In this document: positions 20,631-30,350 of the stretch, in pieces | Position numbering within the stretch: the first letter of the stretch is position 1 | Layout of the letters: each line of letters starts with the position of its first letter | Assembly: GCF_004359215.1 (NCBI RefSeq) | Contig: NW_027152016.1 | Span: 69,814-119,930, forward strand | Length of the DNA stretch: 50,117 bases | Reading direction: 5' to 3' | Source of the DNA: Bremia lactucae | Lineage: Eukaryota > Oomycota > Peronosporomycetes > Peronosporales > Peronosporaceae | The notes under the pieces: model-generated | What the model was told of the DNA's origin: nothing | Database searches by the model: none | What the model saw: only the letters and a program-made list of their open reading frames with translations | Program-made: the position numbers and the translations under genes

Positions 20631-21433
20631 ACTGCTCCTTTGGTAAAAGCCATTGTTCTTGTGACACAGTATTTGGTTCCCATTACTAAGTCAATTTCAT
20701 GATGAACACTTCTATCCGGAGCTAAAACAGATGGTGGGTTATTACATACCTTATCTTGGAATTCCTTAATTAAGGAATAAAAAGGATCCGTAGGATCTTC
20801 CAGGATCGGTGACCCATTTCGCGCACAAAGTGCACCTTTTGTGTCATCCAGGACAGCTTCGTCTAGAAGTGACGATGAGTTTAACTCAACCATAGGTCGA
20901 ATGACCATCATTTCAGATAAGTCACCAGTTTTTAAGACTCGACCGCACTCATCAATAGACATTTCGTCTAGCTCTAAAAGAGCATGTAACGAGAGGATTG
21001 CCGCAAGGCTTACTTCCCCCTCAATGTTACCGGTTACGCCATTTACAAGCGTATGTACTTGCTCACTCGTATCACTTTGTGAGGGTATACACGCTTCGTG
21101 TCCATCCTGTCTTGGAGTGAAGATGAAGACAATACGCCTTTTAGAGGCCGGGACATTCACGTCCCCAGGGTTTTCAGCCTGTATTGGTTCTATACAAGAC
21201 ATGGTGTCTAATTTGACATCCGATAAAGAGTTAAAAAACTCAACTTCCTTATCCAGCGAACGTTTACGTGTCGCCTCACGTGCATTAGGAGGATTTGACC
21301 CAAAATGCCCTGGCGAACCGCCAATAGTGTCACTATTGACACTTAGGATGGTGCCACCTCGGCCGACCATACTCGGTGGACTTAGACGTGCCACTCCACG
21401 TATCTCAGGGATATTGCACGCTGCTTTCAGCAT
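20627..21433 (-). pseudogene. Pol segment between protease and RT of E4
   Basis: A 268-residue open frame starts at a Met at 21433 (MLKAACNIPEIRGVARL), but is probably an internal piece of pol rather than a real start. It has acidic and basic linker sequence (KRSLDKEVEFFNSL, ELDEMSIDECGRVL) and ends with VHHEIDLVMGTKYCVTRTMA, the block that precedes the RT fingers in Gypsy pol. It would form a linker in the polyprotein. The next frame (RT fingers) overlaps its end, indicating a frameshift. Confidence 0.7.
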
Positions 21434-21582
21434 TTAGTGAATCGTTAGTATAGCGAGTGTTACTCGACGAAGTACGTGCCGTTTTACTTATTTCTGCTCA
21501 GTCGGGCTCAAAATTAATGTTTTTAACATTAGAGTTTATTAACTCAGACATGCCAATGTCTAAAACAGTGACAGACTCATTC

Positions 21583-21837
21583 TTGGTATGGCCTGGCTAG
21601 AACATCATGAACCGAATTAGTAATATTTATTGTGAGGAGTAGCTTCTCCAGACAAGCTATTGATAAGCCTTTCTGGCAAAAGCCACGGCTTCTTTTCAGG
21701 GGCGAGATGAGACATTTTACTGTCTTCACTCCCCTGACCGTGGATCAATTGGAAGTCTAAGACCTTAGGCGCCACGCGCAATATTCCTAGCAAAGTTTTG
21801 GAGAGTCATGGACCCACCTTTGCTAGGCAACAAATGA
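21583..21837 (+). pseudogene. Inverted protease-RT linker of E4 with a 120-bp insert
   Basis: On the plus strand, LGMAWLEHHEP (about 21583-21612) and, after an interruption, PWINWKSKTLGATRNIPSKV to FARQQ (21741-21835) form the canonical post-protease segment. All neighbouring pol sequence is on the minus strand, and the minus protease frame stops exactly before this point (RYDLI). The interruption (about 21616-21738) is homologous to 34397-34520 of E6 and, read on the minus strand, encodes KMSHLAPEKKPWLL and LINSLSGEATPHNKY. ACCG occurs on both sides of the insert, a possible target-site duplication. Confidence 0.65.
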
Positions 21838-22160
21838 GATCATATCTCGAATCCAAATCAAGGACGAGACAGCGTTCCATACTGTCAAAGTCCAGAAACT
21901 TTATACCTAAGTTCAATGGAACTTTGGGAACAGTGACCCGAGTCCCTGTCCCTAAGCAAACAGTGTTATTGTATTATCTCCATGCGCTCTAAGTACCTCC
22001 ACGTATTGTTGATTTCCCTCAATAGAAAGGCGTCGAGCATAATTGCAAGACACTCCTGAGTCAATTAAAATTGACCACGGCTTACCAAAGCCCTTTACAA
22101 TCGAAATGAGCACCAAGCTAATTGGGGCAAGGTTCTATTTATTCTCACCTCCTTGAGGTT
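21838..22160 (-). pseudogene. Retropepsin-like protease of E4
   Basis: The minus strand reads APISLVLISIVKGFGKPWSI, then the active site ILIDSGVSCNYARRL with a normal D-S-G triad. Then come VTVPKVPLNLGIKFLDFDS and RCLVLDLDSRYDLI across frameshifts. This is a gag-pol-cleaving aspartic protease domain. The reading frame is broken at least twice. Confidence 0.65.
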
Positions 22161-22199
22161 TAACCGAGCCTAGGTCTTCCCCAGAAGGGCGCCCCGCAT

Positions 22200-23218
22200 C
22201 TACTGGGTATCGACGTTTCCCCGCACCGTACCAGATCTCTGGTATAGGTCGGAGTTGGAGCTCTTTCGGGCTTTACGCAAATTTCGAAGTGGGCAGGCAG
22301 GGCGTAAATGTTTCGTGCATTCGCGCACATAACATCTACGGATGGTCTTATGCTGTTCCACAGCTTGAAGAGCCTCTTCTCCTTCCTCAACGAGGCTTAT
22401 AAACATAGGTTCCGCTCTATTAGACGGAACCCATGTGCTCGAAGAGCTTGTTCGGTAAACAGGCGTGCTAACGCGGGCAGACTTAAAGTCAAAGTCGGCG
22501 CGTAGCGCTATGGCAACTGCCTCTTCGAACGTAGCCGGATGAGATCGGAACAATTCCGTCCGGGCAATGCCTTCATTGAGACCCCCCATAAAAAAGGTCA
22601 CTACAATTGCCTCTTGCACCGGGTCTTGATGCATAGATGCAATGAGAGTTCTCAACTCCTGGACAAAGACCCCCAGGGTTCTTTTACCCTGCCGAGTCGC
22701 TAGGAGTCGTGCTCGCATGCAAAAAGCCTGATCAGGCGGTGCAAACATGCTGGTCACTTGCTGTTTCAGCGAATCCCATGAGGGGAAAGCGTCGTTTATG
22801 GATGTGCTGCACATTAATGCCCACTCTATGGCTCTACCTCCAAGTTTGGACATGGCCATAGCCACATTTGCCTTTCTGGTAAGAACAAGACGTAATCAAT
22901 GGACATTTCCATTTGCTCAATTCAAAAAGGGAGATTTTCTCCCTCTTTTCCCTCATTTTTTTTTACATTTACAGTTAGAGGGCGAGCCCTCGGCTCTGAG
23001 TCAGGTACGGAGATGTACCGGGTAGGCATAGATGCCGCTAAAGGGTCCTGTACCTGACCGATCAGGGAGGCTTTGTACCGCATGAAAGCTTCAAGCCTTG
23101 CATGCAGGACCTCTGGTCCCTGGGAAATAATAAATTCCACGTGCTCAAGCCCGAATAAGATTTTGAGCTTGTCATAAGCGGCGCGTTGCGCTTCTGACAA
23201 TTCTGGAACCTCTTTCAC
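22200..23218 (-). pseudogene. Gag of E4
   Basis: The N-terminal frame (23218-22922) starts [19 protein letters not shown] and ends in a basic, Lys-rich stretch. The capsid core (22865-22200, 221 residues) contains AFPSWDSLKQQVTSMFAPPD, LLATRQGKRTLGVFVQELRT, FFMGGLNEGIARTELFRSHP and TFEEAVAIALRADFDF, all standard Gypsy gag blocks. A degenerate knuckle follows (RCYVRECTKHLRPAC). The two halves are in different frames, split near 22866-22921. It would form the particle shell and package RNA. Confidence 0.8.
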
Positions 23219-23261
23219 TGTCGTAAAAAATAAGTCTTGTAAAGACTCAGGCGTAGGTTGA

Positions 23262-23276
23262 CTACGAGTGCTACCA
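23262..23276 (-). other. Primer binding site of E4
   Basis: On the minus strand the LTR end GCTACA is followed by CC and TGGTAGCACTCGTAG. The arrangement is identical to that of E6 and E7. Confidence 0.75.
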
Positions 23277-23278
23277 GG

Positions 23279-23763
23279 TGTAGCGGAGCTATCACGCTCC
23301 TAAAGTCAGAGAAAGACTCTCAGACTCAGAGAGTCACTTAGTTCTATTGAGCTTATGGGTTTAACAACTCTGGGAGTCGTACATGCTATTAAAGCTTAAG
23401 GAATCCTAGTTCAAGGGATTCAGGGGTTCGTAAAGCCAAGTGGCAACTAGTGCCCAAGAGGATATACCTTAGAAAGGCTTCTATCTCTTACAAATCAATG
23501 CGCAAGCCTTAGGAAGGCACTTAACGCTTTAAGATCAATGAGGAACTGCACTTTATTTAATTATTTAAATCTAAAAACCTTACCCTAGCTAATTTAAAAT
23601 AGATTTCGGCCCCAGATTTATATCTGGCGGCGACCACATAATTATTGCCCATATTTAATGGGATTTAAGCAACTAACTATTTTAAAATTAGATAAAGGGT
23701 ATTTTACCCATTTAGTAAATGTACCACAACAACGGTTCTCCAACCGATGTGTGCCCCATTACA
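23279..23763 (-). repeat. 5' LTR of E4
   Basis: The LTR is bounded by TGTAGCGGAG and GCCCCATTACA, with the PBS directly outside the left edge. It is AT-rich in its right half. No second copy was found in the window. Confidence 0.65.
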
Positions 23764-23813
23764 CTATCAGCTTAAAGACATGAACTTTCCCTAGTGACCC
23801 TGCCAGTTTAGCA

Positions 23814-24233
23814 GTGGTCAATAAAACTACGTCCTATGACCGACCTCTCGGCGGTATCATAGGCGAGTTTGATGCTAAAAGCGTGAGCGAGGCTCAACGC
23901 TTTTTGATTAAGCGATTAGCCATCACACGAAAAGTCCGTGACGAGATGGCAAGCGCACAGGACAAGCAAAAAGAATATGCTGACCGAAATGGTCTCAAAA
24001 TTAACGAACGCTTTAAAGTGGGTGAAAAAGTACTATTAAGTATTGCTACCCTACCTAAAAATGCAATTTTTGTACTACCTGGAGGTACTACGAAGTTGTT
24101 GCACCGTTTCATTGGGCCCTTTAAGGTGGTAATAGAGGTTGGTGACTCAAATTATAGGCTCACCCTTCCCTCGTATATAAAGACGCGCCGTATTTTAAGT
24201 GGGTCGTCTGAAACGGTATGTAGACTCAAATGA
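23814..24233 (+). pseudogene. Integrase C-terminal region of E5
   Basis: A 139-residue frame reads PLGGIIGEFDAKSVSEAQRF, AITRKVRDEMASAQDKQKEY, NERFKVGEKVLLSIATLPKN and TKLLHRFIGPFKVVIEVGDS, then YRLTLPSYIKTRR. This is the helical linker plus SH3-like C-terminal integrase domain. The catalytic core and everything upstream are gone. A frameshift after KTRR removes the usual HPVFHVSRL end. It gives the un-inverted reference for the flipped piece in E2. Confidence 0.8.
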
Positions 24234-24294
24234 GCCTCATACCCCCATTCGTCGAAGAAGACGATGGTGACGCCGACTGTGAGTCTAGCGGCGA

Positions 24295-25259
24295 TCAGAT
24301 GAGGGAGACGGTGAATTTACTTGGTGACTGCCTATGAAAAGGAGCACCAGCTGAGGCCTCTTCGCTAGTCTCAAATGGACTAGCAGAAGTAGCGTAGTGA
24401 GAAGAAACAGGGGGTACAGTACCGCCCATGATTTCTTTCACACGCAAGCGGGCGATATTAATTCGCTGCGACCGCTGTATCATCGCATCGGAATGCGGAT
24501 GAATGCGGCGCAAGAATTTCGCCTCGTATTGGTCGGGCGTTTCATTTAAACGCAACACGACCGGGTCTTCCATAATTTAATGACACCATAATAGTTTTGA
24601 GCATTTAGAAAAGCGCGTTTTTTGAGCGACGCTATTGTCCCGTTTACACGAGGCCATTCAGAGAGAGGGAGCATAAGTGATATGCCACCCGTCACACAGC
24701 CACGTTTAATACGGCTGGCTTGTGACAGCGACTAAGCACATTCACGCGTCGTCGGCGGAGCGTTACGCTCAGAATCCTCTATGTCAGAACCATTATGGAT
24801 AATGGTCTGAGCAAAAGACGGTGTGGTTTTACCCAACGGAGAAGCGGCTGCGCCTTTATGGGCAGCGCTCGCAATAACCGTCGCTGCGCTATCCAGCGCA
24901 GACGACGAGACAGCATTCGTAAGTGTTGCTGTCTCCATGTTATGAGCAATGATAGAAGTTTGGATGGGCAATAATGTGCCATCATCCTTCCTCGTGAGAT
25001 CCTTGTCCGCATCATTACTTTGAGGTGACGGCAACGGTCTCGACTCATTGTAGTCGACAATGAGCGACGGATCAACATCCTCACTGATTAAGTGGGATGA
25101 ATCCTTAAGCCCCGTTAACGCGACAGCAGCAGTAGCGGTCGGCGTTTCAGCTAAGGCATTGGACGCTGCAGGGCGTGTTAACGCGGCGCGCGCGCTAAAT
25201 GCAAGAGTTAGTGGGCGTCTTCGCAGACGACCCTCCAACGTTGCCCATGTAGGTGGCAC
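24295..25259 (-). pseudogene. Antisense accessory ORF of family-B element E5
   Basis: The frame opposes gag-pol, between integrase and the 3' LTR. It is the best-preserved family-B copy. A 175-residue open frame (25259-24732) starts MPPTWATLEGRLRRRP and includes EDVDPSLIVDYNESRPLPSP, QTSIIAHNMETATL, SSALDSAATVIASAAHKG and FAQTIIHNGSDIEDSE. A second frame (24573-24295) has LNETPDQYEAKFLRRIHPHS and ARLRVKEIMGGTVPPV. Both frames are mirrored in E2 (5640-6665). DPSL-x-VDY also occurs in the E6 antisense ORF. It is mostly acidic and Ala/Ser-rich, with no recognised domain. Its role is unknown; I infer an element-encoded accessory protein. Confidence 0.55.
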
Positions 25260-25391
25260 CTTTGGCGCCGTGTATGAAAACAGAGGTCGCTAGAGTGAAT
25301 CAGAGACTTAGCGGCGCGTCAAGCAGCATAGTTCTTCCTTCCACTTTATCGAAGTTTAAAATGTAACTTCGTTCTTTAAGGGAGTGGATAG

Positions 25392-26132
25392 TGTAACTGG
25401 CTAAAGTTGCCCTAATGTTACACAGTCCCCGTTAAATACACTTGGTGTACTCAAGGGGATGGTCAATTTCTTAAATAAAGTAATTAGACCCACCACTTGA
25501 GTGTGGTTCACATTTGTGACCAACCCTTGTGTATGTGATGCACATAGGTGCATTCACATTAGGAGGGATGTCGCCTAGCGTCATCCGTTACGCGAGATAT
25601 ATAGAGATACGCTCGCAAAACATATTAGTGTAATCAATAGAGATGACAGTTCAATTTGGTAAAAATTGGAATTTATATTTAATGCGATTATATTTAAATC
25701 GGTCTCAAACTACTTTCTACTTATCAAGTGCGCACGAGGAGTCGAATCACCGCTCCCGTGACGACACGTTTACCAGAGTACCTAGTGCGTTGGATGAGGT
25801 CGCTAAGGCGCCCACCACAATTACCTCACGGCACACGAAATTAGACGGTCAAACAGCTTCTCCGCTGCGCTAGGGTGTGTGCTTAAGTAGAGCGTGCCCC
25901 CATAAAGACTTGCCCACCTACAACTTTCAACTTAAGAAGTGCGCACGTGAAGACGGATTACCGCTTCCGTGACGACACTTGTACTAAAGTACTTAGCTCG
26001 TTGGGTGAGGTCGCTTAGGGGCCCACCAACAATCTCACTGCACGTGTGAGAAGACGGTCAAACCGCCTTCTCACTGTGCCTAAAGGTGTGTGCGTAAGTA
26101 GAGCGTGGCTGCTATAGTAGCACCTGTCTACA
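25392..26132 (+). repeat. 3' LTR of E5 (family B) with internal duplication
   Basis: It begins TGTAACTGGCTAAAGTTGCC after a purine tract and ends near CCTGTCTACA. Bases 25712-25922 and 25920-26132 are direct repeats about 208 bp apart (both contain AGTGCGCACG, CCGTGACGACAC, GAGGTCGCT, GACGGTCAAAC, GTAAGTAGAGCGTG). After 26132, sequence like the middle of the LTR (ACCCTTGTGT...) appears again, so this may be two overlapping LTR fragments. Confidence 0.65.
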
Positions 26133-27786
26133 CCCACCCTTGTGTCTTAATGTGCTTTCGCATTTAAGGGGATCAAGACATCATCTGCGATTTAAAAAAG
26201 TAAGCTCGCCATGCAGGAATACACATCTACAGATGGCATCCAATCATTGGATAAAGTTTATATTTAATTACATTTGGTTTAAATATATTTCCCTAGTCGA
26301 ACGTGAATAAAACAGTGTCTAGTTTTAATCTAGCCACATCATTTGTCAAAAGGATCCAAAAAGACGAGTGAAGGTATTCTACTTTCATACTTCACTCCTA
26401 CTTAGTGGCTTGCACTTCATTTGCTGCATCATTGGGGACAAAATAATACTTTTATTGTTGCCTAAATTGTTTATCGGGCATATAAATCTAAAATTCCCTT
26501 GCGGATCTCCAATATCAATGACGCTATTATAGGATACTTCTTGTCCTCAAAACTGCATCTCATGCTTTACGCGCAAGTAAAAATATCGTTTGCCTTGCAA
26601 AAGGATATATGGAGCTTTGATTTCTCGTGGTGAAGCGTGTGTCGACACAATATTGGTTAAAACGCAACTTTTTAAAATGGCTGTGTCATCACTCCCGGGG
26701 CTAACTATATTTTGGTGTTGTCGCATGGTGTTAAGTCATCTGGTCGCTCAATCGTCGCATGAATACCCAATTTTCTCTTCCAGATGATTTCAATTATCGA
26801 TGAGCGTGATGTATATATTTGAAATTTCGTTTCTGCAGCTGGTGGTAAAAACATGGTCTTAATTAATCTGAACTTTTTTCCAGCTCAATGCTTGCGATGC
26901 GAAATAACGCATGAATGTCGCATCCATTTCCGAACAGTCCAAGAAAGTTGCTGGAAGTTTTTTTTACGGCATCTCGATTAGTTGTCGGCTTGCTTCCGAT
27001 ATTGTGACCACAGCAATTGTTGAGCTTGTACAATGGTTCGATATGACATTACTTTATATCTTAATGGCGCAATGAGTCTATTAAATACCTAAGCACGTGA
27101 TATTGGCTGCAAAATATTCAATATGTTGTGCTTTGTCTTATTTGTTAAGCAAACGTGTCGTTAATTTTCGTGCAAAAAGAAGCCATCATATTTATATGAA
27201 TCAGATGCCGGCTCTATTTGTCGCAACGAAAAAGTCAAGATTTCCACGTGTCCTACGCTAAAAGGCTTTATCTCCGTCCAGGAACGGGAGGATGTCGTCC
27301 CGCTCACGTCTTGTCCATAAAAGTGGATTCGCGCATGCCAGCGCATCACGTTATCCGCTCGTTCTTTTTTTAAGAAACTTCGGTTGGGGGAGGCACAAAT
27401 TGCTAAACAGTGACATTCTTGTATGATAAACAGGACTGTCATGTCTACTCTTTATCTATCATAAGATATTTATTGCCCGATAGCCACTGCAAACTAACAA
27501 AGCCTATGGTCACCGCACAGTCAGGTCCCCCATTCTATTTCAAGCAAGATAAATGGTATTGGATCTTCCACCTGATCGGAGTTTTTCGAAAGTCTCGTTA
27601 TATTAGCTCATACTTGCTATTGTTAGCGTCACTATCCCTTACAACTTGCATAAAAAATCTAATCTTTTTCGCATTAGGTCTACTGCGACAAGGCTACCAC
27701 CACTTCATTGGTGGCAATCGATTGCATGACTCGTCTAATTTTAATTTTTGTTTTCAAGAGACCGCTACAGTTTTAATTGGAGCGAG
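26133..27786. other. AT-rich intergenic region
   Basis: The first 100 bp or so resemble the middle of LTR family B (compare 25530-25640). The rest shows no gene I can support. Frames present are short or have no recognisable features. It is the only long stretch here that is not clearly retroelement. Confidence 0.5.
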
Positions 27787-27799
27787 TCATTATCATTTT
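27787..27799 (+). promoter_or_regulatory. Possible oomycete Inr/FPR core promoter
   Basis: TCATTATCATTTT lies about 50 bp before the effector-like start codon. The oomycete core promoter consensus is close to TCATTYYNCAWTTT. This site has one base fewer between its halves and an A at the first Y. A pyrimidine-rich run follows. Confidence 0.35.
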
Positions 27800-27846
27800 G
27801 CTTCCGTCTCAGTAAGATCTCTTTCTTTCTTATTTCAACGAGCGAC

Positions 27847-28272
27847 ATGGTGCGTATGCTCCTGATTAGCAGTATTTTTGTGTCTGCGATTTCCCTCGGA
27901 GATTCGAGTGCTTTCCTCGTAGCCGCTAATATAGAGCAGGAAATGCGTGACACAATCCCAGTCGCGCCAGTTGCTAGATACCTGAAAGCTGGAGAACTGC
28001 GCAAATCTGCGAAATCTGAGGAGAGAATGTTTTCCAGCTCCAAACTATTCAAATTCTCCAAAGAAGACGAGAAGTTGTTCCAAGAAGCCGCGAAAGAGAT
28101 TACTGATACAGCTTCAACCGCAAAAGGAGCTACAAGCAAATCAGAGACTGTAAAAAGAGAGATAGACCCAGTTGAAAAAACAATGGCAGCAAAAAGAAGA
28201 AAAAGAGCCGATGCAAGAAAGAGAATAGATCTTGAAAATGGCATGGAAAAGCTCAATACAGATGACAACTAA
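27847..28272 (+). CDS. Secreted RxLR-EER-like effector candidate (RYLK variant)
   Basis: A 141-residue protein. Residues 1-22 form a likely signal peptide (MVRMLLISSIFVSAISLGDS, cleavage around SSA-F). RYLK at 44-47 sits where oomycete effectors have RxLR, and EER follows at 58-60 (KSEERMF), the usual spacing for RxLR-dEER proteins. The C-terminal half is strongly charged, with no Cys and no clear WY fold. A basic stretch, KRRKRADARKR (116-126), looks like a nuclear localisation signal. I chose ATG 27847 over the in-frame 27748, because only the shorter form begins with a signal peptide. No introns are visible. It is flanked by retroelements, typical of effector loci. The last Arg of RxLR is Lys here; such variants are reported in some downy mildews. 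Its target and role are unknown. Confidence 0.7.
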   Translation: MVRMLLISSIFVSAISLGDSSAFLVAANIEQEMRDTIPVAPVARYLKAGELRKSAKSEERMFSSSKLFKFSKEDEKLFQEAAKEITDTASTAKGATSKSETVKREIDPVEKTMAAKRRKRADARKRIDLENGMEKLNTDDN

Positions 28273-28504
28273 AAGGATAATACAAACAACAATGATGCTA
28301 CGTAATTTAATGTTGATGTATTAATTAAATCTGTAAGCGTCAAATTTTACTTGACATTTAAAAGCTATTGAAGTAGTACACTCCGAATTATTTCTGGTTG
28401 TCAATTTCGTCAATTTGTTAATTGCGCTGGAGCATATGTTAGGTGAATACGGGGTAATTTCTTAAAGGCATTCAGGTCATATTTAAAAAGCCCTGTAAGT
28501 ACAT

Positions 28505-28711
28505 TGTAATGGTGTTTCCGTTTCATAAATATTATTTTCGGTAAGAGGAATAATAAATACGATTTCCTTTAAGAGAAAATCAATAGATTTTTTGGTCTTT
28601 TATCAAATTCGACTTAACAGTTCCAATATTACCAATTTTGGTAATATTGACGCGATAAGACAGTGATTCTTTTAATTGGTTGATTTTAGTTTGAATCAAC
28701 CGATCTACACG
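28505..28711 (+). repeat. E1-type LTR fragment, broken by E6
   Basis: It starts TGTAATGGTGTTTCC and runs through TTAAGAGA and the inverted repeat AATATTACCAA-TT-TTGGTAATATT (28626-28649). In this orientation it matches the reverse complement of 3319-3838. It stops exactly where the E6 LTR starts (28712). The rest of this LTR was not found after E6. Confidence 0.6.
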
Positions 28712-29149
28712 TGTAACGGGGTGTATCGTTACAAGAAAATTAACACTTTAAGGTTGTTAATTGTATATTATCTAAAAGGTAGAGAATATTTGGAGAATAT
28801 ATCTTTACGTGGTAATTTCCTAAAAGCTTATCTATTGGTAGATATACACCATTATATCTACTTTCTCCGCGGTCCAGTCAGCGCTGGACGCACGCAAAAG
28901 AAAAAGACAGATAAGACTTCATTACATGTTTTGTATTAGTTTAAAATTAATTTAGTACTTAATAGACAGAAGCAGAAGAACTTAATTATATTAAATACGG
29001 TTTTATCAACCTCTTTTAAGCAAGTGCTATAAAGAGAGTCTTCCTTTGCACGTACTAGGTGCGTGAACTGACGTGAGGCACCACTCGCACCGAGGCAGTG
29101 CGAAGTGGACTTTTATTGAAACAGTACAAGTCAGTAGTGCTCCGTTACA
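28712..29149 (+). repeat. 5' LTR of E6
   Basis: TGTAACGGGG at the start and CTCCGTTACA at the end form inverted termini with one mismatch. It contains the hairpin GTCCAG-TCAGCG-CTGGAC near 28872, shared with the other family-A LTRs. Confidence 0.85.
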
Positions 29150-29151
29150 CC

Positions 29152-29167
29152 TGGTAGCACTTTGTAG
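29152..29167 (+). other. Primer binding site of E6
   Basis: After the LTR end and a CC spacer comes TGGTAGCACTTTGTAG, the same as at 45112 in E7. The tRNA it would pair with was not identified. Confidence 0.75.
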
Positions 29168-29231
29168 TTCGTCCGTTTCGCGTGATAGCTACTCCTTTCT
29201 AAGTGACATAGAAAGGAGTGCGGTCAAACGA

Positions 29232-30142
29232 ATGAGTTCGACCGTAGGGAACGATGCCATCTTGGCCATGCTGTCCGATTTTGACAAAGATGCCCTCTAT
29301 TTATCATCGCCAAGTTCATACACATGAACATGACGAGGCGAAGGAGAAGGTAGCCTTGCTTAATCCGCAAGGCTCTCAACAGGCAGAATTGTTGAGGTTA
29401 CAACAAGTACAGAACCCTGTACCTGGGATGACGCACACGCGTCGTCCGGAAACCTGAAAGATTGACATCTCTAAGTATAGGGGAGTCGAAGAAGACTCTC
29501 TCTTGAGATGGTTTGTCGAGTTGGACGATGCATTAAGGGCACGTCACATCGTCGACGAGCAAATGCAAGTCGCATTCGCTCAATCAGATTAGGCAGGTCG
29601 CTCCAAAACTTGGGCATTGAGCCTTACGTTGCGCGACCCATACGTCTTTGGGTCGCTATAGGCTTTTAAAGCCCGGCTCAAACAGACGTTTGAACCGCCA
29701 AGGGCTGAGTTCAGAGCTCGTTCAGAGCTTCTGAAACTCAAGCAAGGCAAGCGTGATGTGCACGCATATGCCCAGCACATACGACTCTTAGCGAGTTGTA
29801 GAACAAATAACCCAGTTCATGAGCACACGTTGATTACGGTGTTCATGCAAGGTCTTACGGATGGTCCCGTAATGACCCACCTGTTTCGCTTGGAACTGGA
29901 TATGCTTGAAGAAGCAATGTCCGTTGCGGAACAGGAGGACTTTAGCTTGAGACAGGCTCAAGCTAGTTCGTCATCATATCGTCCTCCAAGACGATACGAG
30001 TCAGAAGGTCCAGAATTCCATGGACCTCTCTTACGCCGAAAGCGAGAGACCTCGTTTTTCGAGCACTAAGCGATTGCAAAAATGCCATCGCTGTCAAAGT
30101 TAGGACACTACGCTCATGAGTGTAGTGCTCCACGCCCATTGC
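29232..30142 (+). pseudogene. Gag of E6
   Basis: It starts at ATG 29232 (MSSTVGNDAILAMLSD). Stops in ET*KID, SD*AGR and SL*AFK, where E3 reads Leu, Leu or Glu, break the first half. The second half, from about 29758 (MHAYAQHIRLLASC), is intact and nearly identical to E3. The zinc knuckle CHRCQ/KLGHYAHEC (30092-30133) carries the same one-base deletion as E3. It cannot make full-length gag. Confidence 0.75.
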
Positions 30143-30350
30143 CGAGAGGTATTGAACGTAGTTATGGACCGAATGCCAAAAAGGGCAACGGTCGCGGGTC
30201 CGATAAAGGCAGAAGATGTATTAATTCATATGCGGTCGAAAACGTTGTTGCGAAATCGCAACAGCGAGGCGGACCGCCAAAAAACGATCGGGGTCCGTAG
30301 GAACGCAACGCCCTACTTATACAGCAACCTCAAGAGAATTTGCAAATCTC

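Larger units (their letters stand above)
18068..23763 (-). mobile_element. Ty3/Gypsy element E4, 3' LTR missing
   Basis: The minus-strand order is 5' LTR (23763-23279), PBS, gag, protease, a long pre-RT segment, RT, RNase H, integrase and integrase C-terminal domain. Its residues differ clearly from E2 and from the family-A elements, so it is a third lineage. It has the best-preserved RT and RNase H of the window (YFDD intact), but stops and frameshifts still break pol. The protease-RT linker is inverted and holds an insertion (21583-21837). No LTR is seen beyond 18068. Confidence 0.85.
23764..26132 (+). mobile_element. 3' end of family-B Gypsy element E5
   Basis: Only the 3' portion is present: integrase C-terminal domain (plus strand), an opposite-strand ORF, a purine tract (about 25376-25391) and a family-B LTR. 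It abuts the 5' LTR of E4 at 23763. Its integrase residues and antisense ORF match E2, placing both in one lineage in opposite orientations. Confidence 0.75.

Noticed and set aside
27410..27865. 151-residue frame upstream of the effector-like gene
   Set aside because: It has no domain or signal and erratic composition. It ends inside the effector-like gene in another frame, so it is probably chance.
27765..28268. 167-residue minus-strand frame opposite the effector-like gene
   Set aside because: It is a shadow of the Lys/Glu/Ser-rich sense frame, and nothing recognisable is encoded.
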